Assembly (NCBI GenBank): GCA_013141385.1
Contig: JABFRB010000014.1
Coordinates: forward strand, 124,001 to 188,000
DNA from: Bacteroidales bacterium
Lineage (GTDB): Bacteria; Bacteroidota; Bacteroidia; Bacteroidales; Tenuifilaceae
Reading direction: 5' to 3'
Length of the DNA stretch: 64,000 bases
Shown here: in pieces, positions 1 through 8,960 of the stretch
Layout of the letters: each line of letters begins with the position of its first letter
Position numbering within the stretch: position 1 is the stretch's first letter
Notes under the pieces: generated by a model
Database searches by the model: none
The model's input: the letters and a program-made list of their open reading frames with translations, nothing else
What the model was told of the DNA's origin: nothing
Program-made: the position numbers and the translations under genes

Positions 1-1104
1 CTTATGCGCAGAGATTTTACTATTAATGCGCTTGCCATCAGCCTAAATTCCAAAACCTACGGGAAACTGCTAGATCATTTCAAGGGACTAGAGGATATTG
101 AGGATCGGATTATAAGAACACCGCTTGATCCTGACCAAACTTTCTCCGATGATCCTCTTCGGATGATTAGGGCAATAAGGTTTGCCACACAGCTGAACTT
201 TACAATTGAGCAAAAGACTTTTAAGTCAATTCATCGGAACCGAAGTCGCATAGAGATTGTATCGCAGGAGCGAATTGTTGAGGAACTTAACAAGATTTTA
301 CTTTCGAATCGCCCATCAACTGGCTTTTTGCTACTGGACCAATCGGGATTACTCGAGCTGATTTTTCCAAAACTATTCAACCTAAAGGGAAGCGAAACAA
401 AGAATGGCTTAAGCCATAAGGATAATTTTATGCATACCCTTCAGGTACTCGATAATGTTTCCAAAAAAACCGACAATTTATGGTTACGTTGGTCGGCATT
501 ACTACACGATATTGCTAAACCAGATACAAAACGTTATTTTCCTAAGCAAGGATGGACTTTTCATGGGCATGAGTTCCTCGGTGCAAAAATGGTTCCTATC
601 ATTTTCAGAGATTTAAAGCTACCACTTAACGAGAAGATGAAGTATGTTCAAAAAATGGTTCAGCTTCACCTACGCCCTATTATACTTTCGCTTGAGATAG
701 TTACCGATTCAGCAGTTCGTAGGCTACTTTTTGATGCTGGTGATGATATAGATGATTTAATGATTCTTTGCGAGGCCGATATTACCTCAAAGAACGATAG
801 TACCGTTCGTAAGCATCTTGCCAACTTTAAAATTGTAAGGCAAAAACTTAAAGAGCTAGAGGAACGGGATACTATCCGAAATTTCCAACCACCAATAACT
901 GGCGAACTTATTATGGAGACTTTTGATATTAAGCCATGCAGGGAGATTGGTATTATTAAGATTGCAATAAAGGATGCTATCCTCGATGGTATTATTCACA
1001 ATAATTTTGATGAGGCTTACGCACTAATGCTTGAAAAGGGGAAGGAGTTAAAGCTGACACCAAAGTCAGAATCACAAAAAGGAAAAAAGAAAGAGTTGGA
1101 ATAA
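1..1104 (+). CDS. cca: CCA tRNA nucleotidyltransferase, 5'-truncated by window edge
   Basis: This is the C-terminal 367 residues of a class II CCA-adding enzyme, which completes or repairs the 3' CCA end of tRNAs. The reading frame is open at base 1, so the N-terminal GS and DxD catalytic motifs lie outside the window. Seen here are the RRDFTINA motif at the very start, the nucleotide-selecting region with [11 protein letters not shown] near residue 53, the tRNA-binding domain, and then an HD domain (HKDNFMHTL near 138 and [11 protein letters not shown] near 168). The HD tail is common in this family and usually gives phosphohydrolase activity. The Lys/Glu-rich C terminus ends within a terminator hairpin. 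A poly(A) polymerase assignment is possible but less likely in this phylum. Confidence 0.93.
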   Translation, partial: LMRRDFTINALAISLNSKTYGKLLDHFKGLEDIEDRIIRTPLDPDQTFSDDPLRMIRAIRFATQLNFTIEQKTFKSIHRNRSRIEIVSQERIVEELNKILLSNRPSTGFLLLDQSGLLELIFPKLFNLKGSETKNGLSHKDNFMHTLQVLDNVSKKTDNLWLRWSALLHDIAKPDTKRYFPKQGWTFHGHEFLGAKMVPIIFRDLKLPLNEKMKYVQKMVQLHLRPIILSLEIVTDSAVRRLLFDAGDDIDDLMILCEADITSKNDSTVRKHLANFKIVRQKLKELEERDTIRNFQPPITGELIMETFDIKPCREIGIIKIAIKDAILDGIIHNNFDEAYALMLEKGKELKLTPKSESQKGKKKELE

Positions 1105-1118
1105 TTATCCAACTCTTT
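1090..1118 (+). terminator. terminator hairpin overlapping the cca stop codon
   Basis: An 11-bp perfect stem (AAAGAGTTGGA / TCCAACTCTTT) with a 7-base loop is followed by a short T run. The TAA stop of cca lies in the loop, so the last codons form the 5' arm. Confidence 0.75.
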
Positions 1119-1130
1119 TCAGTTAATCTA

Positions 1131-1162
1131 GAGTTCTGAACTTTTTAAAAAGTTCGGAACTC
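1131..1162. terminator. palindromic bidirectional terminator between convergent genes
   Basis: A 32-bp near-perfect palindrome (GAGTTCTGAACTTTTT then AAAAAGTTCGGAACTC) sits between cca and the oppositely oriented peptidase gene. Its A/T runs on both sides fit intrinsic termination in both directions; the function is inferred. Confidence 0.6.
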
Positions 1163-1193
1163 TTATCAAACTCAAAATGGTTTAATCAAAAAA

Positions 1194-2441
1194 TTACTTA
1201 TTAAACTTCGCTAAGATATCTTTCACAGCATCCTTATGAATGGTAAAGCCCATCATTTTTAGTTTCACATAATCCTCATGGAAAAAATAGTAACCAAACT
1301 CAGGAGCATTAGTATCTCCATTGCGTGAACCAGAGCCAGAGTCTTTAATAAGATACCAATCTTTTCCATCGCGCTCACAGTAACCAACTATGTGGATTCC
1401 ATGATCGTCGGTTGTTGTTTCGTTTGTAAAGCGGAATTGACGTGCATCGTCGTTAATATATGCCGATGGGATATCGAATGAAGGTATCATAGCCGCTTGA
1501 GTGGTACGTGAAAAACCTGGTTCAGATACGTCTCCCCCAATGCTCATGGTATACCCATTGCGAATAGCCTTCTTAATAGCATCCATAAATACATCAAGGG
1601 GAACATTGTAATAATCGGTACTATGCCACCAGTTATCGGGAACCTTATATTCCACCTGCTTCCAGTACGGTTCTTGTTTTATGGAAAGAATATCAACATA
1701 ATCACTTGGATAAATTTTAACATAGTCTTTTAGGAATGATATTGGAGTATATTCTTTGCCTTCGTATGTAAATTTGACAGGTGGCTCACCCAAATATTTA
1801 TTCATAATGGATTTAAAGGTAGATAAAACCCATTCTTCGTTCCAAGAATTGGAGGCTTTAACTGATTCCAAAAATGATTTTAGCTCATTATACAACGCTT
1901 CATGGGTGTGATATTTACGCCCAACAGGTAAGGCTGAATATACCGAAAGAGGCATACAACCATATTTTTCGTACATACGAGTTAAGGCATTGCCCTCGGA
2001 ACCCTCACCAAATGCCGAGTTGCCCCTTTCCTTAACGTAACGACTAGCCTTCTCAAGGTACTCATTGTATACAGTAAACATCTCCGAAAGTCTAATCTCC
2101 TTATTGTAAATACGTTTCACCTCTGACTCTAGAAATGATGTGGTTGAAAAGCACCAGCATGTGTTCGTATTTCCCTGTGAAACTGGAGGGAAAGCCCACA
2201 TACGTTTATAATCAGCGACTTTGTTAGGGATTTTAGAGATATCCTGTACCATTTGGAAGCTAGTTTTATGCTCTTTAGGTTTCAGGTTTTCGTTAACAGC
2301 ATTAACATCTTTTAATATTGAATTAAGGTAAAATCCGGGTTCAACATTTATGAACTCCGATTTATCTTGGGTTTGAGCAAATGTCACACATTTCAAACCC
2401 AGAATTATAAAAGCAAGAATAATAGTCCGTCTCATTTTCAA
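1194..2441 (-). CDS. exported papain-like (C1 family) cysteine peptidase
   Basis: A 415-residue exported peptidase related to aminopeptidase C/bleomycin hydrolase (C1B). A signal peptide spans about residues 1-22, ending FAQ. The mature part opens with the oxyanion/catalytic segment QGNTNTCWCFSTTS, with the nucleophile Cys near residue 95, and has the catalytic His in DDHGIHIVGY near 348. The usual third residue, Asn in a K-N-S-W-G context, is replaced: the sequence reads YLIKDSGSGSRNG near 365, so Asp takes the Asn position and Trp is lost. The gene is single, converges on cca and is followed upstream by a 316-bp non-coding gap. It is probably periplasmic or surface-located; activity with the altered third residue is not certain. 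Confidence 0.85.
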   Translation of the reverse strand: MKMRRTIILAFIILGLKCVTFAQTQDKSEFINVEPGFYLNSILKDVNAVNENLKPKEHKTSFQMVQDISKIPNKVADYKRMWAFPPVSQGNTNTCWCFSTTSFLESEVKRIYNKEIRLSEMFTVYNEYLEKASRYVKERGNSAFGEGSEGNALTRMYEKYGCMPLSVYSALPVGRKYHTHEALYNELKSFLESVKASNSWNEEWVLSTFKSIMNKYLGEPPVKFTYEGKEYTPISFLKDYVKIYPSDYVDILSIKQEPYWKQVEYKVPDNWWHSTDYYNVPLDVFMDAIKKAIRNGYTMSIGGDVSEPGFSRTTQAAMIPSFDIPSAYINDDARQFRFTNETTTDDHGIHIVGYCERDGKDWYLIKDSGSGSRNGDTNAPEFGYYFFHEDYVKLKMMGFTIHKDAVKDILAKFNK

Positions 2442-2580
2442 TGATTTTATTTTATGTTGATATTTTTGTTTATTGGTACTGGTATCGCAATGAATTCGAA
2501 ACCATGTTAATTACAACAGTTTGTTAAATTTTATTATTGACTTGTAACATCTTGTTTTTGTGATATTTTGTGTTTTCGTG

Positions 2581-2632
2581 TTTTGGTGTCAAAATTTTAT
2601 AATAGCCACAAAATCACCAAGTCACACCAAAA
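2581..2632. repeat. inverted repeat in the 2442-2757 intergenic gap
   Basis: TTTTGGTGT and ACACCAAAA face each other across a run rich in CACAAAATCACCAAGTCAC-like words. It resembles the GCAAAG-type long inverted repeats at 27604 and 42907 in design. No gene was seen in the 316-bp gap apart from this and the terminator at 2705. Confidence 0.5.
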
Positions 2633-2704
2633 AGTTTACCGAACTATTATTAGATAGTGAATTCTTAAAAAAGTTTACCCCTTCATTTTCAACTTTCACA
2701 TAAA

Positions 2705-2735
2705 AAACCTGTTAAGCCCTAAACTTAACAGGTTT
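2705..2735 (-). terminator. intrinsic terminator of the MORN-caspase gene
   Basis: A 12-bp perfect stem AAACCTGTTAAG / CTTAACAGGTTT with a 7-base loop lies 22 bases past the stop codon of the minus-strand gene and is followed on that strand by a T run. Confidence 0.85.
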
Positions 2736-2757
2736 AAAGAAGTTTCCGTTCCGTTTA

Positions 2758-5700
2758 TTATTTAACCTTCCAATTCTCCCAAATACCATCAACCGAATTA
2801 CTAATGTTGATTTGTGGTGTTTGAACTTTTCCACCTAGAGCAGTTTCCTTTTTAACATTGCTGATAATGGAGCTTGCTAAATCTTTGTAGGAAATATTTC
2901 CTTTGGAATCCTGTATATTCTTTAACAAGAAATAGGTTAAATATCCATGTTGCTTTTCGCGATACACTCCGGATGATTCATCACCGGTGCTTGAAGTGAA
3001 TACAACCATATTCCCATTTACAACATTCTCTTTTGGTCTAACCTTAACGCCTTTCATGGCAATTAAACCTTGATTACGAGCACCTCCGCTAAAACATGCA
3101 TCAAGAAAAACTGTAATTTTTTTAGAAGAGAATTCGCTCAACTTAGCATACAAATCATTTAATTTCACTCCTTGATTTGCATTGCTTCCGCTAACATCAA
3201 CAGGGATTAAATACCCCTCTTTGGTTTGTTCATCGGGTAATCCATGTCCTGAGTAGTAAAAGATAATTTCGGCATTACCCTCCTCAACTTTAACAAGGTT
3301 TGTTAACCATGCAATTCCTTGACTCATCTGAGCCGATGTAGCATTAAGTAGAAGTTTTACCTGTTTTTCGGGTACTCCAAAGGTTTTGACACAATATTCT
3401 TTAAATACTTTAGCATCATTTGCAGCAAAATCTACATTAACTTCGCTACTTAGGCCTGGCTGAAAGGTAGTATAATCCTCATTCCCTATAATTAAAGCAT
3501 AGGTGTTTGATTTCACGGCTGAACTTACAGGAATATCTAAATCAACATCTGCTTTCCCAACGCTAATTGTATTTGTACCCTTCTTAATTGAACTGCTAGA
3601 ACCACCCGCTCTATCCTCAACATCAATAACAATGTCATTAAATTTATAGTTAATACTGGTTGTGGCATAGGTTGCATTATTCTTACTATCGTAGATGTAT
3701 TTCTTTTTACTTACTGGGTTAACAATCTCAGCATAAGCAAGAACAAAATTATTATCCTTTACATAAAAATCGGAGTTATTGAATTGATAGTTTGTAAAGT
3801 TTTGTTTGAAGATTGGTGCTTCTGCAACTGGGACTGGAACAACAAATTCGCCAAGTTCATCAGAGGTAAGTAAGAAACTTTCATTATCGGCATCGTAAAG
3901 GCCAAGTTTAATATTTTTATAGTTGACCGATTCCTTAAAATCCTTTTTCAGGGTTGCAATAGCCTCTTTCTGAAAATCTTCTATCTTTTTACTCCGTGAT
4001 GTTTCGTTCACACGAAGTTTATAATCGACTGTTTTTTCAAATTCTCCCTTCTGCTGCCATTGATTCACTTTATCCTCAACATAAGCTTTAATACGATCTG
4101 ATAAACTCGCTTTTTTATTTACAAAATTTGTATTCGTCTCAGAACTATTACTGCTTGTTGATGAGTTATTTGCCAGATAGGTTTTGTTATTTTGATCGAC
4201 TTCGCCTTTGTAAACTCCATTTACCCAGTATCCTTTACTTACCGTACCATCAGCCTTTGTGTAAGTTCCAGAACCATCCTGATTTCCGTCTTTCCAATTT
4301 CCAACGTGAGATGATCCGTCAGTCCAATAGAAAGTACCATATCCATTACGTGTGTTGTTATTAAAATTTCCAATATATTTCATCCCATCTGGGTAGATAT
4401 ATGTACCCTGACCACTTCTTGAACCATCATTCCAATAGCCTTCATACTTTTCGCCGCTTTCATAAATCCAAACTCCAAAACCATTACTGCAATTACCATT
4501 AACGCACCCAACTGTACTTGAAGTTGAGCCTGCTAATTTTCCATCTTTGAATAACCCAAGTGATTTTGTTCCATCAGCATAAAACTGAGTACCATAGCCA
4601 TTCTGTTTGCCAGACTCCCATCCTCCAATGTATTTTGATCCCGAATGCCAGTAGTAATAACCCTGTCCACTCATATAGCCACTTTTCCAATCGCCTATAT
4701 ACTTATCGCCCTCCCAGTTACCTTGACCCCATGTATATATACCAAAACCATTATCACAATCGCCTGTTAAGCATTTAGATTGGGCCGCAGTACTGGTGTT
4801 ACTTTGATTTGATTCACCGATATAGCTCCCTTTTTCAAATTTACCAACCTGCTTTGTTCCATCAACTTTTGTATAAGAACCACTTCCATCCTGATTTCCA
4901 TCCTTCCAATTACCTACATAGTTTGAACCATCAGTCCAGTTATAGGTTCCATAACCATTCCTCTTATGATTAAGAAAGCTACCATCATATCTTTCACCAT
5001 TGGAGTAAAGGTATGTTCCTTGTCCCGATCTATAACCATCCTTAAAATACCCCTTATACTTATCACCTGTATCATATATCCATACACCATAGCTATTATT
5101 ACAATCACCTGAAACACATGATGATTCAGTATAATTTTTGCTTGTTAATTTAGCATTCACCCATAAGCCAACACTTTTCGTCCCATTTGCAAAATATTGT
5201 GTTCCATAACCATTAATCACACCTGCAGACCATGTACCAACATACTTATCGCCATTAGCCCATGTATATACACCCTCACCATCTCTATTTCCATTTTTCC
5301 ACTCACCAATATATTTATCCCCATTACTAGTACCTGTTTTCCATTCATATATGCCCCAACCATTCTCGCAATCACCACAAATACATGACGATGTTGTTGA
5401 TGATGAAGATGCTAAATTGCTATTATCCTCATCGGTTGTTCCTACATAACTTCCATTTTTGTAATACCCGGTTTCAACTTTTCCATCGGAGCCAGTATAG
5501 GTTCCATAGCCATCTTGGCTTCCATCCTTCCAATTTCCATAATATGAAGAGCCTGCAATCCAATTATATGTTCCATAACCGTTTCGCTTATTATTATCAA
5601 AATTGCCAACATACTTATCGCCATCGGCATATAAATATGTTCCTTCGCCATTCCTATAACCACCCTTCCAATATCCTGAATAAATATCACCAGAATCAAA

Positions 5701-6078
5701 AACCCAAACTCCATATCCATTATCGCAATCACCACTTAAACAAGCAGCTGAAGTATATTTAGTACCAACTAACTCCGCATTCTGCCAATTACCAGAGGTT
5801 TTCGATCCATCTGTAAAATATTGTGTTCCATAGCCGTTAATTACACCCTTAGACCATGTTCCAATATATTTCTCGCCTGTATGCCAAGTATACACACCTT
5901 CTCCGTCGCGATAGCCATCTTTCCATTCTCCAATATACTTATCGCCACTACTTGCTCCTGATTTCCATTCATAAACGCCCCAGCCATCTTGGCAATTACC
6001 TACAGTGCAGCTTGATGTTTGACTATAGCAATAATTAGTTATGAAGGAAAATGATAAAATAAAAATTAAGGCTTTCAT
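2758..6078 (-). CDS. exported MORN-repeat protein with C-terminal caspase-like (C14) domain
   Basis: A 1106-residue exported protein. A signal peptide covers residues 1-20 (ends CYSQ). Residues about 22-640 hold six modules of roughly 100 residues, each beginning with a CxxGxC...GxG motif (for example CTVGNCQDGWG, CLSGDCDNGYG, CICGDCENGWG) followed by about four MORN repeats of the form Y.G.W..G...G.G.Y. A charged, partly helical linker (about 660-860) leads to a caspase fold starting at YALIIGNEDY. The catalytic His is in YYSGHGLP near 944 and the Cys in FLDACFSGG near 995, so the dyad is intact. MORN repeats often mediate lipid or protein contact, and metacaspase-type domains cleave after basic residues, but substrate and location here are unknown. 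The terminator at 2705 marks its end; it appears monocistronic. Confidence 0.9.
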   Translation of the reverse strand: MKALIFILSFSFITNYCYSQTSSCTVGNCQDGWGVYEWKSGASSGDKYIGEWKDGYRDGEGVYTWHTGEKYIGTWSKGVINGYGTQYFTDGSKTSGNWQNAELVGTKYTSAACLSGDCDNGYGVWVFDSGDIYSGYWKGGYRNGEGTYLYADGDKYVGNFDNNKRNGYGTYNWIAGSSYYGNWKDGSQDGYGTYTGSDGKVETGYYKNGSYVGTTDEDNSNLASSSSTTSSCICGDCENGWGIYEWKTGTSNGDKYIGEWKNGNRDGEGVYTWANGDKYVGTWSAGVINGYGTQYFANGTKSVGLWVNAKLTSKNYTESSCVSGDCNNSYGVWIYDTGDKYKGYFKDGYRSGQGTYLYSNGERYDGSFLNHKRNGYGTYNWTDGSNYVGNWKDGNQDGSGSYTKVDGTKQVGKFEKGSYIGESNQSNTSTAAQSKCLTGDCDNGFGIYTWGQGNWEGDKYIGDWKSGYMSGQGYYYWHSGSKYIGGWESGKQNGYGTQFYADGTKSLGLFKDGKLAGSTSSTVGCVNGNCSNGFGVWIYESGEKYEGYWNDGSRSGQGTYIYPDGMKYIGNFNNNTRNGYGTFYWTDGSSHVGNWKDGNQDGSGTYTKADGTVSKGYWVNGVYKGEVDQNNKTYLANNSSTSSNSSETNTNFVNKKASLSDRIKAYVEDKVNQWQQKGEFEKTVDYKLRVNETSRSKKIEDFQKEAIATLKKDFKESVNYKNIKLGLYDADNESFLLTSDELGEFVVPVPVAEAPIFKQNFTNYQFNNSDFYVKDNNFVLAYAEIVNPVSKKKYIYDSKNNATYATTSINYKFNDIVIDVEDRAGGSSSSIKKGTNTISVGKADVDLDIPVSSAVKSNTYALIIGNEDYTTFQPGLSSEVNVDFAANDAKVFKEYCVKTFGVPEKQVKLLLNATSAQMSQGIAWLTNLVKVEEGNAEIIFYYSGHGLPDEQTKEGYLIPVDVSGSNANQGVKLNDLYAKLSEFSSKKITVFLDACFSGGARNQGLIAMKGVKVRPKENVVNGNMVVFTSSTGDESSGVYREKQHGYLTYFLLKNIQDSKGNISYKDLASSIISNVKKETALGGKVQTPQINISNSVDGIWENWKVK

Positions 6079-6466
6079 ATAGTTGTTGGTTTGGTTATAA
6101 GTTCAAATATTTAATCTTGACAATACGGTCTCAAACGATAACGATTTATGCGTAAATTTAGCTCTCATTAACATTAAATAGAATAAATTTGAAGGAATTT
6201 TTTCTAGTAAACAATTAAAACTGTGTAATGGTTTATCAATCAACAAATAGTTAAACCTATTAGTTAAAGAAAAAGTGGATTTTAAGAGGGGGATATTTAC
6301 TAGGAAGGGATTATGAATTTTTGAATTAATCCAAGTTGCTAGTTATGATATAAAAGAAGATTTAAGAACAAGGATTAACGAATTTTGATTTTAGAAGTAA
6401 TGTGAGATTAAGTATCATAATTTTAATTATCAGTGTATTATGCATATTAATTTCAAAAATCCTAAA

Positions 6467-6547
6467 CCGAGCATCTTTTTGCGAGTTCGCCGAAGGCAAT
6501 CGTTAACCGAGTTTACGAGTTCGCCGGAGGCAATCGATATTCGTTAA
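6467..6547. repeat. two tandem copies of the dispersed CCGAG...CGAAGGCAAT repeat
   Basis: Two direct copies, 6467-6504 and 6507-6547, share CCGAG, then (T)GCGAGTTCGCCG or ACGAGTTCGCCG, then AGGCAATCG, and end in CGTTAA. Relatives are found near 21769, 41947, 49601 and, inverted, near 49700. No gene is seen in the surrounding gap 6079-6832. Confidence 0.7.
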
Positions 6548-6597
6548 TCAATTCTTTAAAAGATTGTTATAATTAAGAACTTGGGTTATATACAAAA

Positions 6598-6632
6598 AAA
6601 GAGGCTGTCTAACCAGGACAGCCCCAAACCCA
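6598..6632 (-). terminator. terminator hairpin GGCTGTC...GACAGCC with T run on the minus strand
   Basis: GGCTGTC and GACAGCC pair around a 7-base loop, and the minus strand continues with seven or more T residues, so it reads as an intrinsic terminator for minus-strand transcription. No minus-strand protein gene ends here. The minus-strand DNA just upstream contains TATCTTTG about 80 bases away, so a short untranslated RNA of about 100 nt is possible. The 40 bases before the hairpin resemble those before the terminator at 14350. Confidence 0.5.
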
Positions 6633-6832
6633 AACCCTAAACTAAATTTATTAACCTAAACCTATTCTATGAAAAAATCTTTTACTAAAACTTATGATAC
6701 AAAGATAGCTCAGCGTATAGCTAAGGCGGGTTAACGACTGTTAATAAAAGTTAAGATTTTATTTATGTATTTATTTATTTTACAATTACTTACATACATT
6801 TCATTCAAATTCATTAATTAAAACAGCTAATT

Positions 6833-8119
6833 GTGACGTCAAAATTTGTTTCCAAAATATCAATCTGTTTAATTTCACTTCTTTTTAATACGATTGCATA
6901 CCCAGCCTCGAAGATGGGTAATATCGGTATTCAACAAAAAAAAAACATCGAAGCGATTAAAATTTACAAAACTGGGGATGAACTATCAGATCCAATTATT
7001 GAACTTGGAGGTGATGAATCTGTCACCTTGATATTCGATGACCTTTCCGGGAATACTAGTAATTACTCTTATTCAATTACCCATTGTACTTGCGACTGGA
7101 AGGAATCGGGTTTAGTGCGATCTGAGTATATGGAAGGGTTCGACTCAAAATCTATATACGATTATCAGAATTCAGTTGCTACAACCGTTCCGTATATCCA
7201 TTTTAAGGTACAAATACCTAATGATGAAATCAAAATCAAACTATCTGGTAATTATATTATCCGAGTTTTTGACACTTATTCCCCAGAAAAAATTATGGTT
7301 GAGCAACGATTTATGGTGGTTGAGCCATTAATTGCAATAAATGCTGCTATAAGGCAACCCATAGATCAAAACTCAAGGCTATCCTCACAGCAGATTGAAC
7401 TGAAGATTGGAACAGCATCATTAAATATCATAAATCCTTTTACTGATTTAATCCCTGTAATCATCCAAAATAATCAACCCGATAATTGCTTATTTGCCAT
7501 TAAACCAACCTTTATAAGAACAGATGAAATAGTCTACTCATCCCCTGAAAAGTTAATATTTGATGGGGTAAATGAGTATCGTTCATTCGATATCAATTCT
7601 ATTAGATTTCTATCATCGGGAATACAAAGCATAGAGCAATTTGGAGGAAATTTCAATGTTCAGCTAAAGCCTGCTGAGAATAATAGAAAGCAAAAATATT
7701 CGACTCAGCAAGATATAAATGGTAAGTATCTAGTCAAACTAGAAAGAAGTGAGTTGAGTGATGTTGAAGCCGACTACGCTTGGGTATATTTTACACTTCC
7801 ATATTACGATCAACTTCCCAATAAAGAGGTTTATGTATATGGTGAACTAACAGGCTGGCAACTCACCCCGATGAACCAGATGCAATACAACTTTCAGCGG
7901 CAAACTTATGAACTGAGACTGCAACTTAAACAGGGTTATTATAATTACCGCTTTGCAGTTCGGGATGCAAAAACGGGCGAAGTTGATTTTACATTTTTTG
8001 AGGGAAATCACTTTGAAACTGAAAACTCATACACTATTCTAGTGTACTATAGGCAAATTGGAGCACGCTATGATAGACTCGTAGGAGTTAAAAGATTAAA
8101 TTCAAACGGCAAACGCTAA
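6833..8119 (+). CDS. type IX secretion system plug-family protein (former DUF5103)
   Basis: A 428-residue exported protein of the family once called DUF5103. A member of this family plugs the SprA translocon channel of the type IX secretion system in Flavobacterium. The start used is GTG at 6833, because it is the only start that keeps the N-terminal hydrophobic signal (ISICLISLLFNTIAYPAS). Family hallmarks seen are the N-terminal beta domain with YSITHCTCDWKESGL, the FMVVEP segment near residue 158, and the C-terminal EVYVYGELTGWQ...GYYNYRFAV stretch near 335-380. The stop overlaps the convergent HD gene by 4 bases. No other T9SS gene is visible in the window, so the secretion role follows from family membership only. 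Confidence 0.85.
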   Translation: MTSKFVSKISICLISLLFNTIAYPASKMGNIGIQQKKNIEAIKIYKTGDELSDPIIELGGDESVTLIFDDLSGNTSNYSYSITHCTCDWKESGLVRSEYMEGFDSKSIYDYQNSVATTVPYIHFKVQIPNDEIKIKLSGNYIIRVFDTYSPEKIMVEQRFMVVEPLIAINAAIRQPIDQNSRLSSQQIELKIGTASLNIINPFTDLIPVIIQNNQPDNCLFAIKPTFIRTDEIVYSSPEKLIFDGVNEYRSFDINSIRFLSSGIQSIEQFGGNFNVQLKPAENNRKQKYSTQQDINGKYLVKLERSELSDVEADYAWVYFTLPYYDQLPNKEVYVYGELTGWQLTPMNQMQYNFQRQTYELRLQLKQGYYNYRFAVRDAKTGEVDFTFFEGNHFETENSYTILVYYRQIGARYDRLVGVKRLNSNGKR

Positions 8120-8670
8120 AAACCAAGTTCTGAAGCTATCGGCCTAAGAGCACCTAAGGCAATTTCCACAAATTCATCAATAGGAATTCCAATTTTTTCG
8201 CACTCCAAAATTGTTTCCCTATTAACTGTAGCCGCAAATAGCTTCTCTTTCATCCGTTTTGTAACAGATTTCACCTTTACACTTTCAATCTTCTTATCGG
8301 GGTAAACCAAAGCAGTGGCAAAAATTAATCCTGTAATTGTTTCACCAGCAGCAAGTGCAAACTGAAAACGAGTTGTACGAGGCATGCCCGTTGCATGTTC
8401 GTTGTGCATTTTTATTGCATCAATGGCATCGGCAGGTAGTTCATTGGAGAGCATCTCTGCTCCAACTAGTGCATGTTTTTTGGAATCCACATTGGTTATT
8501 TCAACATCAATATCATGCAGTAAGCCAGCATAACCCCATAAATCTTCATCCTCGCCAAATTTTCTTGCGAGTCCTCTAAGAACTGCTTCGGAAGCAATAC
8601 TATGTGCAATCATTTTGGGGTTGGAAATGTTCTTTTTTAAAAGATCGAGGTAGTAGCTGCGAGTATTCAT
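8116..8670 (-). CDS. HD (HDIG-type) domain hydrolase
   Basis: A 184-residue cytoplasmic protein with an HD metal-dependent phosphohydrolase domain. Seen: the first His in MIAHSIASEAVL near residue 22, the HD pair in GYAGLLHDIDVE near 50, then KKHALVGAEML, and MHNEH near 90, which matches the HDIG subgroup order. Families of this type hydrolyse nucleotides or other phosphate esters; the substrate cannot be read from sequence. Its stop overlaps the stop of the convergent plug gene. Transcription probably begins in the repeat-bearing gap 8671-8960. Confidence 0.82.
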   Translation of the reverse strand: MNTRSYYLDLLKKNISNPKMIAHSIASEAVLRGLARKFGEDEDLWGYAGLLHDIDVEITNVDSKKHALVGAEMLSNELPADAIDAIKMHNEHATGMPRTTRFQFALAAGETITGLIFATALVYPDKKIESVKVKSVTKRMKEKLFAATVNRETILECEKIGIPIDEFVEIALGALRPIASELGF

Positions 8671-8725
8671 AGGATTGAATTTTGAACGACAAAAATAAAA
8701 AAATTAACGTCAACTTGATGCAAGG

Positions 8726-8794
8726 TGTCATCCTGAGCGAAGCGAAGGATCTAATTATTAATAACCCAGATACTTCACTTCGTTCAGCATGACA
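8726..8794. repeat. dispersed inverted repeat, TGTCATCCTGAGCGAAGCG type
   Basis: A 69-bp element starts TGTCATCCTGAGCGAAGCGA and ends CTTCGTTCAGCATGACA, so its ends are imperfect inverted copies. This kind of repeat recurs in many Bacteroidota and Chlorobi genomes (recalled, not searched). The 41885 element starts with a similar GTCATTCCGGGCGAAG. No gene is seen in 8671-8960. Confidence 0.7.
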
Positions 8795-8960
8795 AAGCAA
8801 CAATCTATTTCTATATTAAAAATCAAAATGTTACACTTAGATCTAATTCGCGTTAAATTAGATTTAAAAAGATATTGGAACAATCGATGAATAGGGTTTT
8901 TATTGATTAACAATAATTTCCTAGACTTTGTATTTCGAATTTTCCCATTGTACATATTGG

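Noticed and set aside
5385-5762. Open frames on both strands inside the MORN-caspase gene
   Set aside because: They are shadows of highly repetitive codons; their translations are low-complexity and have no family features, and the minus-strand MORN frame is clearly the coding one.
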